Assembly: GCF_000485595.1 (NCBI RefSeq)
Contig: NW_014577731.1
Location: 64,268-106,821, forward strand
Source: Priapulus caudatus
Lineage: Eukaryota > Priapulida > Priapulimorpha > Priapulimorphida > Priapulidae
DNA: 42,554 bases
Direction of reading: 5' to 3'
In this document: positions 22,099 to 33,137 of the stretch, one piece after another
How positions within the stretch are numbered: the stretch's first letter is position 1
How the letters are laid out: every line of letters starts with the position of its first letter
Made by a program: the position numbers and the translations under genes
The notes under the pieces: generated by a model
What the model saw: only the letters and a program-made list of their open reading frames with translations
What the model was told of the DNA's origin: nothing
Database searches by the model: none

Positions 22099-22263
22099 CG
22101 ACCCCTCACGGTAGTGGTCGATGCCAGTATGGATAGGATCAATGCGTTCTACACGTTGGACTGCATTTGTTTGCTCTGGCATATTACGCGCGAGATTTTA
22201 CCGGCGTTCCTCGGGGATTTTAATCCTGAATTGCTGGCTTAATATCTCCTAAAACACTATGCT
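22099..22263 (+). repeat. 165-base segment, second identical copy
   Basis: Identical to 20937-21101. Its left limit is the gap edge, so the true match may extend further. On the right it passes directly into GGATGAATGAATGGAT. Confidence 0.97.
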
Positions 22264-22425
22264 GGATGAATGAATGGATGGATGGATGCATGGATGGATG
22301 GATGGATGGATGGATGGATAGATGGATGGATGGATGGATGGATGGATGGATGCATGCATGCATGGATGGATGGATGGATGGATGGATGGATGGATGGATG
22401 GATGGCTGGCTGGATGGATACTTAG
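22264..22425 (+). repeat. (GGAT)n array
   Basis: GGAT units with one GCAT patch and a short GGCT end, similar in make-up to 21527-21748. Confidence 0.97.
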
Positions 22426-23515
22426 ATAGATTAGAAATACCGCGTACAATCACTGACACCCGAAACCGCAATCGTGAGCTATCGTGCGTATAAAGATGCC
22501 GACGATATGCTCACGTCACGCCCACTTACATACGAACTTCTACTACGCCGCCATTAACTAGTCAACTCGTGTAAACTCCCACATTTCCCGGAGACTAGTT
22601 CCTGATGCGTGTTTCACTGGCCACATTTGCCTTGTTGTTATAATGTATATTATGTGATTTATTGAACGAATAAAGACCATTGCGTGTAGACAGATATAGG
22701 TAATAAAGAACACGATAACGCGATTCGCATACAAACTTTTCATGCATGCCATCCTGTAGCTGCGTCGCATTTTTACATTAGAAATTACTTTGGTTACATT
22801 AGCTACATTTGCATTAATTGTTGCAGTATTGTTACATTTATTAGTTACATTAGTTATATGAGTTGCCTGGCGTTAGCTACATCTGAGAAAAAATCTACGA
22901 ACGTATGCGTGACATGAGCGTGTGTGTACATTCTTTCTTGCTCGGGCGCATTTACTGATTATTGAAAGGTTTACACGATTAGTGACAAAACTTGTCGATT
23001 GGGGCCGCTAGCATGCAGTGCCCGTTGGCGCTGTCAGATCTTACCGCCGTTAGTTTGGTTCACAGATTCCCCAAGCGGTGGTTTACACGATAGCATCTGA
23101 CCTCAATTCAAAATTTGAAAAATGCATTCCATAATATTTGTGTTCCATGTATGTAACATATCATTCAATATCTTTCGGAAACTTTAATTTTCTTAAAACT
23201 CTTACTTCTACTTATCATATATTCTCCCTTTTATTTGCGTAATATGTGCAGAAATAACAATTAACTATTCAAAACGAGTCTATTAAGATTTCACAATTAG
23301 CTGTTAAGTTTTCTAAAAATGCCGTGAAATACTATAACACTCACTATGCGTATGGAACAGAATATGGCTCAATTCAGGATCATTGCGACACGCAGTTCTG
23401 TCCAGCTTCTACGAGTTCTTTTGTAAAAAGAGATGAAAATAATACGAGTAGAGAGGCTAATGTTCAGAGCTTTAGCTAGAGACTTTGTTTCAATGTCATT
23501 TATTTAGGATTAACT
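22426..23515. other. No feature seen
   Basis: Unique AT-rich sequence. GTTACATTAG-like words recur loosely at 22790-22870. No frame above 70 codons. Confidence 0.45.
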
Positions 23516-24420
23516 ATATACATATATATATATATATATATATAGTTACGTATATAGTTATAATGCACGGAGAAAGAGAGAGGAAGAGAGAGACGGAGAC
23601 CACCTCGAAGAGGACGATCCGAGAGAGAAGATCGAGAGACGGAAGAACGAGAGAGAGAGGAGAACAAAGAGATATATGTAGATAACCATGGACAGACAGG
23701 TTAGATATGCATAGATAGATAGATAGATACGCATAGATAAGATAGATAGTAGATAGATAGATAGCATAGATAGATGGATAAATAATAAAAGATAAATAGA
23801 TACGATAGCATTAAATAGAGAGAGAGAGATACGACTAGATAGCCTACGATAGCAGTAGATAGAACAACAGATAGATAGATAGATAGAGAGAATAGATAGT
23901 ATAGATAGAATGATGGTGGATAGAAGAGGTACGATAGATAGTAGATAGAATAGATAGACTAGAATAGATTAGATAGTATAGATAGATAGACTAAATATAG
24001 ATAATAGATAGATAGATAGTTGTGTTAATATATGTTAGATAGTTATAGATAGGATAGATAGATAGATAGATACGTATAGATAAGATAGACATGTAGATAG
24101 AAAAGATAGATAGATAGGAAGATAGTGAATAGCATTAGATAGATAAGTTTAGATAGATAGAATGATAGATAGGATAGATTAGAAATATCATATATAGATA
24201 TTAGATAGATAGATGAGATGATACGATAGTAGATAGATAGATTACAGATTAAGTTGTATAGATAAATAGATGAGTAGATAGATAAGATAGATTAGATAAA
24301 TAATTATATAGATGTAGATAGATAGATAAGATAGTTGTAGATAGATAGATAGGATAGATAGATATGCATAGATAGATAGATAGATAGAATAGATAGATAG
24401 AATAGATAAAGATAGATAAG
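23516..24420 (+). repeat. Composite TA, GA and GATA array
   Basis: A TA tract (23516-23546) is followed by an imperfect GAGA purine tract (about 23566-23670). About 710 bases of GATA units come next (23709-24420), interrupted every few units by GAATA, GTA or CATA slips. The high interruption rate marks an old array compared with the clean end at 19963. Confidence 0.95.
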
Positions 24421-25107
24421 ATCGCTATAATCTTTATTTTATTTTCCTTCTGTTTTGACATGTGCTTGATATTATAGAGCCCCCCGCCCGCTAACACGGT
24501 ATACGCACGATCTCATCGCTAGATTAAACGTTCATAGATTAAACTTGCTGACTCACTACTTCTTCACATAACTCAACAAGGCAGCAATTAGGACAAGATT
24601 CATCATCAATTAATCGTCATTACGCTTTATGATTAATGTTTAATTATTCTGGATAATTATATAATTTATCGGAGGTAAGGAGGAGTTTTTCATTCGGAAA
24701 AGGGCTGATTTTGACTCCCTTTGACGTCAAAATACTGTTAACGTGTTATCGGAATAATTTCAGTTATGTCTGAAAAAAAGTTCTCTTAGTAAAACAAATT
24801 TGGATGCTGCCTACTCTAGCTGCGTCTTCTTCCCTTCATTTGCGCTCCCTCTCTTTCACCTAATCCAGCTCTTCTCTCGGCACACTCTTCCCTTCTGTGT
24901 ACTATTTATATATCATTATATATTAAGGTAATCGAGCCCGCTACGAACTGGACAAACGAGTTAATTGAATTATCACTTGACAAATATTATTGTTCTATTC
25001 CCTAAAAAATTCGCTGCAGTAAAAAACACTGCAGAACCTCATACCGATTCAAGCCAATTAGTTGTTTAACAGCTTAGCCGCGATTGCTGTTCCATGGTGG
25101 GCGATTT
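24421..25107. other. No gene seen; pyrimidine-rich patch
   Basis: Around 24820-24895 the plus strand is rich in CTTCTT and CCCTCTCTTTC. The remainder is AT-rich and unique. Confidence 0.4.
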
Positions 25108-25108
25108 C

Positions 25109-25161
<53 letters not shown>

Positions 25162-25245
25162 CGTCCTTCCCTCTGCCTATCTCTCTCTCTCCATCTCTTT
25201 CTACTTTCCGTTCCTCCTCTTTTACTCTCTCTCTCTCTGCGTATC

Positions 25246-25287
<42 letters not shown>

Positions 25288-25325
25288 TTTCTCTCCCCCC
25301 TTCTCTTTCTCTCTCTCTCTCTTTT
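25108..25325. repeat. (CT)n polypyrimidine array
   Basis: About 215 bases of CT units with TTCC and CTAT interruptions on the plus strand. Its mirror-symmetric purine/pyrimidine make-up can form triplex DNA. It lies roughly 300-500 bases upstream of the CpG-rich candidate exon. Confidence 0.96.
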
Positions 25326-25525
25326 CATACAAAGACATTTTCGCCAATTACATTCACCAGGTTAAGCAGTTGTTTGCAGTGATGGTGGTGCGTTTACCAG
25401 TCACTTTATGAATAAACATAGCTTTATATCACACACAAGCGCTAGAAGAAGAGAACAGTTGCTGTGACGCCACAGTCTGCGAAATTCGGTGTCTAACCAC
25501 CTGTAAGAAACTAGATGCAGTGACT

Positions 25526-25538
25526 GCCACCTGGCGGC
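25526..25538 (-). promoter_or_regulatory. CTCF-like motif (minus strand)
   Basis: Read on the minus strand the site is GCCGCCAGGTGGC, close to the CCxCCAGGTGGCAG form of the bilaterian CTCF motif. It lies in the CpG-rich segment ahead of the candidate exon. Confidence 0.3.
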
Positions 25539-25603
25539 GACTAAACAGCTCAGACTCGTAGACAACCCAGAGCCACTTCTTTGCAGCTGTAAGCAATTTT
25601 TGA

Positions 25604-25858
25604 ACAACAAGCGAACGCATGCGCATCTTGTTCACAAGGAACCGGCATACGAGACACAAATCATCCGCGCGCAAAAAATCTAGACGTGTTTTTCCTCGCA
25701 GAAAACTGCGAATCTGTGCTTTTATTTTTACCCGCAGAGGACGCGCGGCGCGGTGTAAACAGGTGCCGCTGAAGGATAATTGTGCTTTGAATTGGCGGGA
25801 GTTGGTTACTGACGCCGCCGCCGACATGTTAGCGCACCGCCGTATGAAATACGGTCGA
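25604..25858 (+). CDS. Candidate 5' exon in CpG-rich promoter-like sequence
   Basis: A frame opens after a TGA at 25601-25603. It has ATGs at 25619, 25826 and 25844 and reaches CGA|GTAAGT at 25858/25859, an almost ideal splice donor. Without splicing it runs to 26020, giving 138 codons. From 25619 the product would be very basic (many Arg and Lys). From 25826 it would be a short peptide beginning MLAHRRMKYGR. TTGGCGGGA, an E2F-like site, lies at 25792-25800, and two CACGTG E-boxes lie at 25985 and 26021. This mix suits a promoter with a 5' untranslated region or short first coding exon. A 132-codon minus frame (25827-25429) overlaps, so the strand is not certain. No family is recognised. Confidence 0.25.
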
Positions 25859-27588
25859 GTAAGTGTCTCCGGTCAGTTAAAGCGCATCATGCCGACAGCC
25901 AAGATGAAGGAGTGCAGCAGCAACCGCGAACAAGTTAGTTCAACAATCTGCCCTAAGCGGTACTTTATAACTCCTCATTGCGCTCACGTGATCGGATTGT
26001 GTTTCGGCTGGAAGCGATGACACGTGCCGTGCATGCGCGCCGGCATTCGCTAATGCCGCCGTGAAGTAAAACAGAGAAACTAGAATTTCACCGAGAAAAT
26101 CTGTGACAAGACATCTTTAACATGCGTCGAGACGAGGCGTTTACTCATTAGGCATCTGCCAGACTGTAGGAGAATAGTCTAGAAACACATGCGCCCGACC
26201 GGACTAAAAATAACCCGCCGATATCTAAAGAACATACACGCGCCTTTCAAAACGATTCATTATATAACACGTATACTCCATGACCTCCGCCTGCCCGCTC
26301 GGTTCAAGCGTCGTTGCTACACGCAATAAAGGTTACGATCACCCGAAGAGTTGTAAATTAATAAAAGCGCACTTGCGGTAACGTTTTTTTCCACACGATA
26401 AGGGCCGAATTCACGGATATATATCATAGGATGGGGCAAAATTTCGTGGCGGGACCATTAACAAACCGATTACCACACGTCCGCTCGGCGATGCGTAAAA
26501 TAATAGATATTTACTTAAGTTTCATTTTGACAAGTTGTTTCCATTTAAATTTTATATAGGAATTGGATTTACGGTCAATGTTACTGTTAGAAGAAAGGTT
26601 GGCAGTATGGCTAGGTTTAGGAGCCAATATAGAACATTGCACCAAATTGAGAGAATAATATTCAGTGGGGGCCTCGATATCTGGGTATTTACCAACAGCT
26701 CCCTCCCTCTAGTGTGTATGTGAGCCATTTTTGTAATGCAATAATTCGTACTGATTAGGTAGTCCATGCTTGGTTGGTCGCTGTTCATATTTTTATTGCT
26801 ATTTACAGGTTAATATTCCACGCTTCATTGTTATTTTTCTGCCTTTATCACGTTGCATTCTTTTTTATAATGGATCAAAGGAGCCGTGGTAGAACACCCT
26901 TCAAAAATCGTGGCATACTCGTGTCTACTGCTACTTTTTCATGCATGTAGATCAGGGACATCGCCTGGTCTGCCGATTACAAAGCAATTTTCCGCTAATC
27001 AGCCGTCGTTATGCGCGATAATGACATGCGAAAAGATAATCAAACATTCTTTTGTTCTTAGAACAAACGCCTCGGGCTAGAGATTTAATTACCATAACGT
27101 ATGCAGCTTAGCAGACGCGTGAGCGGAGTCGCCAGTCTGACGCCTTGTCTACGTGCTCGCTGATCGATGAGCCTAGGCAGATCAACATCGAACTATGTCT
27201 AGCTATAACTCTGCATGAAAAGCTATAACCCTTTACTAGAAAACATGCATACCAACGATGTTAGCAGTCGGATGTTATGCGAGAGAAACGTGCAGGAGAG
27301 GCACGGCAAGCATACTGTTATCGTAACACACAAGAAGTGCGATGCAGGCGGTGAGCGACGTCGGTTTTCCTGCTCACGCGCATGGCACGCGCGACGAGCG
27401 TCTGAAGGCGGCGCGGGTGTGGCTGTGTTTACGAATTGCTCGCAGTGGCATCTGGTCATTCCGACAAGGATCGCTAAATACTGGCATCGCTCTAGCTATC
27501 ACGCCGACATGAACGGGTATATGGGAGAGACATCATAGGTTTTAACCATCCTAATATTAGTTACATTGCATGGAGCAGACGTGCGAGG
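25859..27588. other. Unassigned sequence
   Basis: The first 400 bases remain CpG-rich, with the E-boxes noted above. Then AT-rich unique sequence follows. A 62-codon plus frame (26535-26723) begins close to a TTTATATAG acceptor-like site. A 107-codon plus frame (27215-27538) is Arg-, His- and Cys-rich. Neither resembles a family I know. Confidence 0.35.
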
Positions 27589-27690
27589 GAAAGGGAGAAC
27601 GGGAGTTGGGGAACGGGAGGGAGAAAATGAAGAAGGGAAGGGAGGCAGCTGGAAAGAGAGGGAGATGGAAAGAGAGGGGGAGATAGTAAT
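27589..27690 (+). repeat. Purine-rich GGGA/GAGA tract
   Basis: Imperfect AGGGAGA and GGAAAGAGA iterations, nearly free of pyrimidines. Confidence 0.8.
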
Positions 27691-28124
27691 AACGAGAATT
27701 TTAAACTAATGTAAATAAAGTAAGCACTAAGACAACTAGAATGGAGAGAATTAGAACGAGTCTATTGCGAGTGGAGAAAAGTGAATATATATACATAAAT
27801 AAATAAATAAATAAATATTATATATATTATATCAGTGATAAGCGGGAAAGGGCGGTGAAATCGGCTTGTAATACGAGAAAATCCAGAAAAAATAGTGAAG
27901 AATTAGATGTGAAAAATTAGAATCGGAAATTGTGGAATAGCCGTCGACTCATGTCTGCCAATTTGCTTCCGTCAGCTGTACGTTATCGTGTTGCTCACCC
28001 ACGGGACGTGTACACCCGCAAGGTTAATTTCACCGTTTCGACGTTTACAACATAACGTAATAATAATAGTAATAATAATATAGCACTATAATGGTGCTGA
28101 CATAGTGGTCATTTGATTTATTTC
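27691..28124. other. No gene seen; short (AAAT)n and TA tract
   Basis: AAATAAAT units and TATATAT lie around 27787-27832. The rest is unique. Confidence 0.5.
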
Positions 28125-28140
28125 GCATGCATGCATGCAT

Positions 28141-28182
<42 letters not shown>

Positions 28183-28466
28183 GCGCGCGCGCGCGCGCAC
28201 GTACGCACACACACACACACGCACACAAACACACGCACGCACGCACGCACACAAACACGCACACAAACACAAACACGCACACGCACACAAACACGCACAC
28301 GCACACGCACACGCACACGCGCATACATACATACTTGATACATACATACATACATACATACATACATACATACATACATACATACATACATACATACATA
28401 CATACATACATACATACATACATACATACATACATACATGATACATACATACATACACACACATAC
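28125..28466 (+). repeat. Composite GCAT, AC, GCGC, ACGC and (ATAC)n array
   Basis: Ordered blocks: GCAT, then AC to 28180, a GCGC run, mixed ACGC/ACAA, and finally about 33 ATAC units (28321-28466) broken twice by TTGATAC or ATGATAC. Block order suggests successive replacement of one unit by another. Confidence 0.96.
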
Positions 28467-28937
28467 AACAACCAGTCAACCTTTAAAGAAAAGCAATCTG
28501 TCATCCACGTTGCGCCGTGGTCAAACGAAGGCGTTTCTAGCGGACGATCGCTAGCAGTGGCTTCTGTGAGATTCTGTCTGCTACAGCTACGCGGCCACAC
28601 AGGAGCAACAGCGAGCAACTGGTTTACACATAGCGGCAGCATTCTTAACACACAAAGAAACGATTAGCAAAACATGCGTAGAAAAACGAGCGACATCGCC
28701 GTGAGCGGCTGCCAGGTCTTCGTGGCGGCTCGTGGTTTTATCGCGGTGGCTGTGAGGCCCACTGGATGCGGAAGCAGTTGTATGACCAATGCGGCTATCA
28801 TGGCTTCGCGCTCTGATGGGAGTGCTTCCCTACGCGCTGCATGGCGACTAATGAAAGGAAAAACTTACCCAACAGTCGCCTGCGCGTTAGCTGCATGGTT
28901 AGGAATTGCGTGTATCTGCACGTGTCTCTGTTTGAGT
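28467..28937. other. CpG-rich segment with an 89-codon plus frame
   Basis: The plus frame from ATG 28674 to 28943 is Ala-, Cys- and Val-rich and runs into the GTGC array, so its end is artefactual. On the minus strand an ATG at about 28901 leads after nine codons into GGTAAGT, a good donor (GT at 28872-28871). Both readings are possible and neither has a recognised product. Confidence 0.25.
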
Positions 28938-29150
28938 GAGTGAGCGAGCGTGCGTACGTGGGTGTGCGCGCGTGTGTAAATGGTTGTGCGTGCGTTTGTG
29001 CATGAGTGCGCGCGTACGTGCGTACATGCGCGCGTGCGATTGCCCGAGTGTGTGTAGATGTATGTGCGTGTATGCGTGTGCATGCGTTCGTGTGTGCGCG
29101 CTCGCGTCTGTGTGCGCGCGTATGTGTATATACTCGCGCGTGTGGGCGTT
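28938..29150 (+). repeat. Degenerate GTGC/GTGT array
   Basis: GTGCGTGC, GTGTGC and GCGCGT words with many substitutions, clearly older than the clean arrays nearby. Frames of up to 166 codons pass through it on both strands. Confidence 0.9.
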
Positions 29151-30293
29151 CATTTAGGCGGGATATCACTGCAAAAACAGCAGATCATAGCCACGCTATC
29201 AATGCACATCTACCACGGGGTTTCATATATGTGTGTCAATTACAAAATTGCACGATATCGCATCGCATGAGAGAGCACTGTTTCCCGACGGCCCGGGAGG
29301 GGCGACATGCCGCCTTCACAAAAAGGCAGTGTTGTGGAAGATCTCGATCCTCCCTGTTTTTGTCCCGTAATTTCGTGCTAGAGAGAGAAAGACAGAGAAC
29401 CGGTCGAATACACATAGACGCCGTCTATCAAACGTGGACTGACACATGCACGTGCGCTCGCGCATCGATTGGGACGAAGAAAATATTCAAAAGTAACCTT
29501 CAATAAATAATAAATAATATTAACAATTTTAATAATAATAAAAACTATCTTCGTCAGGTCTCCCCCACAATCGCGATGCTAAATCGAATCATGTCGAATT
29601 TCGCAAGACTATCAATTTATGAGCTAGTTAATCTACTCTAGTTTACATATGTGCATGAGCAGTGTCCATAAACAGCATGATGATTTAAACAGTTGTCCGG
29701 CACGTGTGAAACACATGAGCAGGGCGTAGACGGGCTTTTGGAGATGCTGACGATCGATAGTCTGACTTCTTCCGTCAAGGCTATAGAGAATCTGACATAG
29801 TTCACCAGATGCTGGTGAACTTTAGACGATTTACTGTACGTAATGTTGACAGCCATTGCCTTCGTCGAGAGAAGTTGTCAGAATTCGGAGAAAAATATTT
29901 TGTATGAAATACGTACACGAGAACTATATTTTAGAACATACGGCGCAACTATCTACGCGAATTTAGACTTTCCATTTGCCGGTTTCCGTGTGAATAATTG
30001 CTCTTGGTTTTGCGATCTATGTTTTTCCTAAGTTTCCGAATAATGCTATGCAGCAAACATCGATAGAAAACAGAATTCCCCAGTGTTATGGATGGCGCAC
30101 GAAAACTCTCTCTGCATCCGCGCTCTGCAGTTATACATTTTTATTTCTTGTTAATCAATTGGATGCGAGAACAGCTTTAATCATGTCAGAGAGTTTCCAT
30201 AGGTTCCCTGTAGCGTCGCACAATAAACACCCACAGCCTCGTATTTTTTATGCATCCGCTTTCATTAGGAACCATTGATTTATTTTATAATGA
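29151..30293. other. No gene seen; one 10-base-pair hairpin
   Basis: AGTTCACCAG at 29799 is followed, after ATG, by its exact inverse ending at 29821. The flanks are unique AT-rich sequence with frames under 80 codons. Confidence 0.45.
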
Positions 30294-30416
30294 GCCTCTC
30301 GGATGGAGAGAGGGCGGGTAGAGGAGGCGGTCACGTCGGACGCCCCCTGCTTCCCCGTGGCGACCTCCAGCTATTACGGGTCACACTACCTTCCTGCCCA
30401 GCACCCACATCCATAA
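30294..30416 (+). CDS. Short GC-rich frame, possible exon
   Basis: In an AT-rich neighbourhood this frame is sharply GC-rich at third codon positions. It opens after a TGA, has an ATG at 30303 and ends in TAA at 30414. The 37-residue product passes through APCFPVATSSYYGSHYLPAQ, a composition common in disordered parts of developmental regulators. A second plus frame, 30275-30562, overlaps it. That frame has an ATG at 30290 with A at -3, and its C-terminal half contains a convincing hydrophobic, membrane-helix-like stretch (around WFTAYFTIAFSYFYIAIL). CTACCTTCCTGCCCAG at 30386-30401 could serve as an acceptor for that second frame. I cannot tell which, if either, is used. Confidence 0.22.
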   Translation, partial: ASRMERGRVEEAVTSDAPCFPVATSSYYGSHYLPAQHPHP

Positions 30417-30562
30417 AACGCCGCATGTTAGCGGTGGGTGCGATGCAATGGTTTACGGCATATTTTACTATAGCTTTTAGTTATTTTTATATCGCCATTT
30501 TATATGCTGTGTGCGCACATGTCTTGAGAAGCGTGCTCGCAGCGCTGGAACCTGTTATATAG

Positions 30563-31084
30563 CGTTGAGAAGCGAGATAAAGAGTAGACTTCTAACGACA
30601 GCGAATTCAGAGGACCTGGGGTATAAACAGCGGTATTTCCATAATTTCATGAGATTATTGACATAATTTATTATGACAACATGCCCCGTAGTATCACGCG
30701 GGAGGCTTTTAAGATTTGTGAACCGTTATACACGCTACAAGCTGTTTCGTTATGACATTAAACCAGTATCTTATCACTACTCAGAAGGTTAACCGTGAAG
30801 AAGGGCGATTGCTGCCAGATGGGAAGTGCTGCTGCTATGCCTTTGATTTTTCGCTAGTGGTGGCAGGTGCCTCCACCGGCTAGGTTTTGTATTTCTTAAG
30901 GCACGTGCCATAAAAACATCTCGCAGCGATCAATCCGGAAGAATCTCGCAGGTAATTAAAACATCGGTCGGTGCTCGTAATTGTTATTGTGGTCTGACAT
31001 AATCTTGAGCCATCAATGTATACCGACAAACACATGTTCTATTGCCTTTCAGTCTGCTCCATAAATATCGTCTTTAGGTACATT
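30563..31084. other. No feature seen
   Basis: Unique sequence with no notable frame. Confidence 0.45.
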
Positions 31085-31177
31085 TTCTCGTGACTAGTTG
31101 GTTCTTTCTCTATCTGACCATGCTCTCACGGCCGGATTCCTGCCCGTACCTTCTTCATAACGTGTGTTTGGGGGGGG

Positions 31178-31208
<31 letters not shown>

Positions 31209-31402
31209 TATGTGCATTATATACTTCAGATTGTATACTCTATACTGTTTACCCCAGATGTTTATTATTATCAATATAATGTTTTGTTGTATAATATATA
31301 ATAATAATATTTGTTTCTCGTGTCAAGTTGGTTATTTCTCTATCTGACTATGCTCTCACATGTGGGAATTTCCGCCCGTAGGCCCACCTGCTTCATAATG
31401 TG
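31085..31402 (+). repeat. Direct repeat pair enclosing a GCGT array and a dispersed block
   Basis: The segment at 31085-31167 (TTCTCGTGACTAGTTGG...) recurs at 31315-31402 with about 80 percent identity by eye, an offset of exactly 230 bases. Between the copies lie a C/G-rich run, about eight GCGT units (31179-31208) and a block (31209-31285) shared with 35073-35142. Confidence 0.8.
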
Positions 31403-32307
31403 AACTGCACTAAAAACACAAGTGGGAATAGTTTCGCTGTGAAAATATATGCTGGTATGTCTGACGCAATAGGGCTATATTGTTTTTAAATTGATGTTGT
31501 TGATGTTGACATTCGGCCAACAATAGCGCGTGATGGATCGGGTAGCGAATGGAATATTCATTGAGATTTTCAGGTTTTAGATAAAATTACTATTAGTCAT
31601 CAGCAAACGACAATAATCCCACATCGCTCAGTTGCCATCGCTATAAATTAGAAAATAGTTCTAAAGATTATACTACAGCAATCGTAATAGTAGTTGTGAG
31701 TTTAATTATATTATGGGGAAATCTCGTAATTAATTATTCCTCTAATTCTTAATTAATTATGCATCAGTCTTTATTATCTATCTCAGCCTGGTTGTCAAAA
31801 TAACGTTTTAAACATAACAAAGTAGATCTTCAATAAGAAAAATTAACAATTATGCACCCGCTTATCGAATTAAACATAAAAGCAATGCAGCCAATGACAC
31901 ACATGGCTGAATCCCTACGCTTAAATCTTAATTGCGTTAATATAGCCTACTGTGGTTAACACATAAGCTGCTAAATTACAACGGAATATTTTTCTACTAA
32001 TTGATTAATTGCTAAAACGATAAGAAAATTTTCTGAATGAATAGGCCTTTCATAAATTTGTCAGCTTTTGTATCAATCAATAAGTTCATAGAACAAGAAA
32101 AAATGTGCCTGGAAAAATACAAAAAAGCTCGACGCAACATGTGGCCGACCTCTTAGTGAACATGTGTGTGCGGGCGCGCGCGTGTGTACGGTACATGTGC
32201 GCATGCCATGCATCGTTTCATCGTCCAGGTTTCTTCCTGTGTCTGGTTTTTCTCGAAATTCATTACAGAAGGAAACATTTCATCGGCGCTTGTTGTGGGT
32301 AAGTACA
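31403..32307. other. No feature seen
   Basis: AT-rich unique sequence with a GTGCGGGCGCGCGCGTGTG patch near 32167. Frames below 75 codons. Confidence 0.4.
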
Positions 32308-32320
32308 ACAGAGGGCGCTA
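32308..32320 (+). promoter_or_regulatory. CTCF-like motif (plus strand)
   Basis: ACAGAGGGCGCTA agrees well with the core of the bilaterian CTCF motif (AGxxGGCGC). It is a sequence match only. Confidence 0.3.
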
Positions 32321-32448
32321 ACATTTGGCTATACGCTCACATGTCTGGCTTCCGCTGTTATTTATTCACCGACCTTAGTATATAGCGACATAATAAATGC
32401 TAGAGCGAACGGAGAGACGAATGAACAATATTATGGACATGAACATAA

Positions 32449-32491
32449 TATCAGGAGTGTATAATATAGTCTATATTATACACTCCTGGTA
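32449..32491. repeat. Near-perfect palindrome with TATCAGGAGT-type arm
   Basis: Arms 32452-32468 and 32472-32488 are exact inverse copies of 17 bases around a GTC loop. The symmetry extends outward with one T-G wobble. The left end is TATCAGGAGTGTATAATA and the right end is TATTATACACTCCTGGTA, so TA flanks both sides. A GA-rich tract starts about 27 bases downstream. Confidence 0.93.
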
Positions 32492-32517
32492 ATATCATAT
32501 GTGGGGAATCGCTCATT

Positions 32518-32905
32518 GAGAGAGAGAAAGGGTTAGAGAGAGCGGAAGAGAGAGACAGATAGGCAGACAGTAACAGACACAGTGATCACTCAGTGTGTGA
32601 CACAGATAGCAAGTGCGTTAAAGAAAGAGGCGGGTGGAGAGGGAAGAAGACAGAAAAAAAGAGAGGAAGTGAGGAAGGATTGGGAGAGAGGGGCAGGAAA
32701 GGATAGAGATGCAAAGAGGCAGAATGGGAGGGAGAGAGTGAGAGAATGAAATAATGTGAGAGAACCGGAAATAGAGAATAAGAGCGTGTGAGAGAACCGG
32801 AAATGAAGAATGAGACAGATATGTAGACAGGCAAACACACACGCACCCACTTACGCACGCACTCACACACACGCACGCGCACGCGGACACATACACGCAC
32901 GCGCG
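32518..32905 (+). repeat. GA-rich purine tract followed by (AC)/(GCAC) array
   Basis: About 290 bases of imperfect GAGA/GGGAGAG with a duplicated GTGTGAGAGAACCGGAAAT word (near 32755 and 32787), then AC and GCAC units at 32829-32905. The 100-codon minus frames are Ser/Leu low complexity. Confidence 0.85.
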
Positions 32906-33025
32906 CAGACAGTGACAGTGACACTTTCTCTTACACATTCGCTCACTTATTTACTCTCCTTGTCTCTTTCCATTTACGTGCGGTTTTGTATGAGCGCTTA
33001 CGTCAGTAATCGTGCAAAAGAAAGC

Positions 33026-33032
33026 GGGAAAG

Positions 33033-33071
<39 letters not shown>

Positions 33072-33089
33072 CGAGATGAGAGATGAGAT

Positions 33090-33132
<43 letters not shown>
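33026..33132 (+). repeat. (GA)n array
   Basis: Two clean GA blocks separated by GATGAGAGATGAGATGAGACGAG. Confidence 0.96.

Positions 33133-33137
<5 letters not shown>

Noticed and set aside
21462-22493. Met-Asp-Gly-Trp and Ile-His-Pro-Ser frames, including ones crossing N
   Set aside because: Translations of GGAT units; those over 200 codons exist only because N does not encode stops.
25844-25858. MKYGR followed by a donor, reminiscent of SPX-domain starts (MKFG)
   Set aside because: Five residues are far too few, and no downstream exon of that family was found.
28321-28466. ATAC array considered as a CRISPR-like or telomere-like array
   Set aside because: A plain tetranucleotide without spacers, and not a TTAGGG-type telomere repeat.
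31085-31402. LTR retrotransposon suggested by the 83-base direct repeats
   Set aside because: The enclosed part is under 150 bases and mostly microsatellite, and the repeats lack TG...CA ends.
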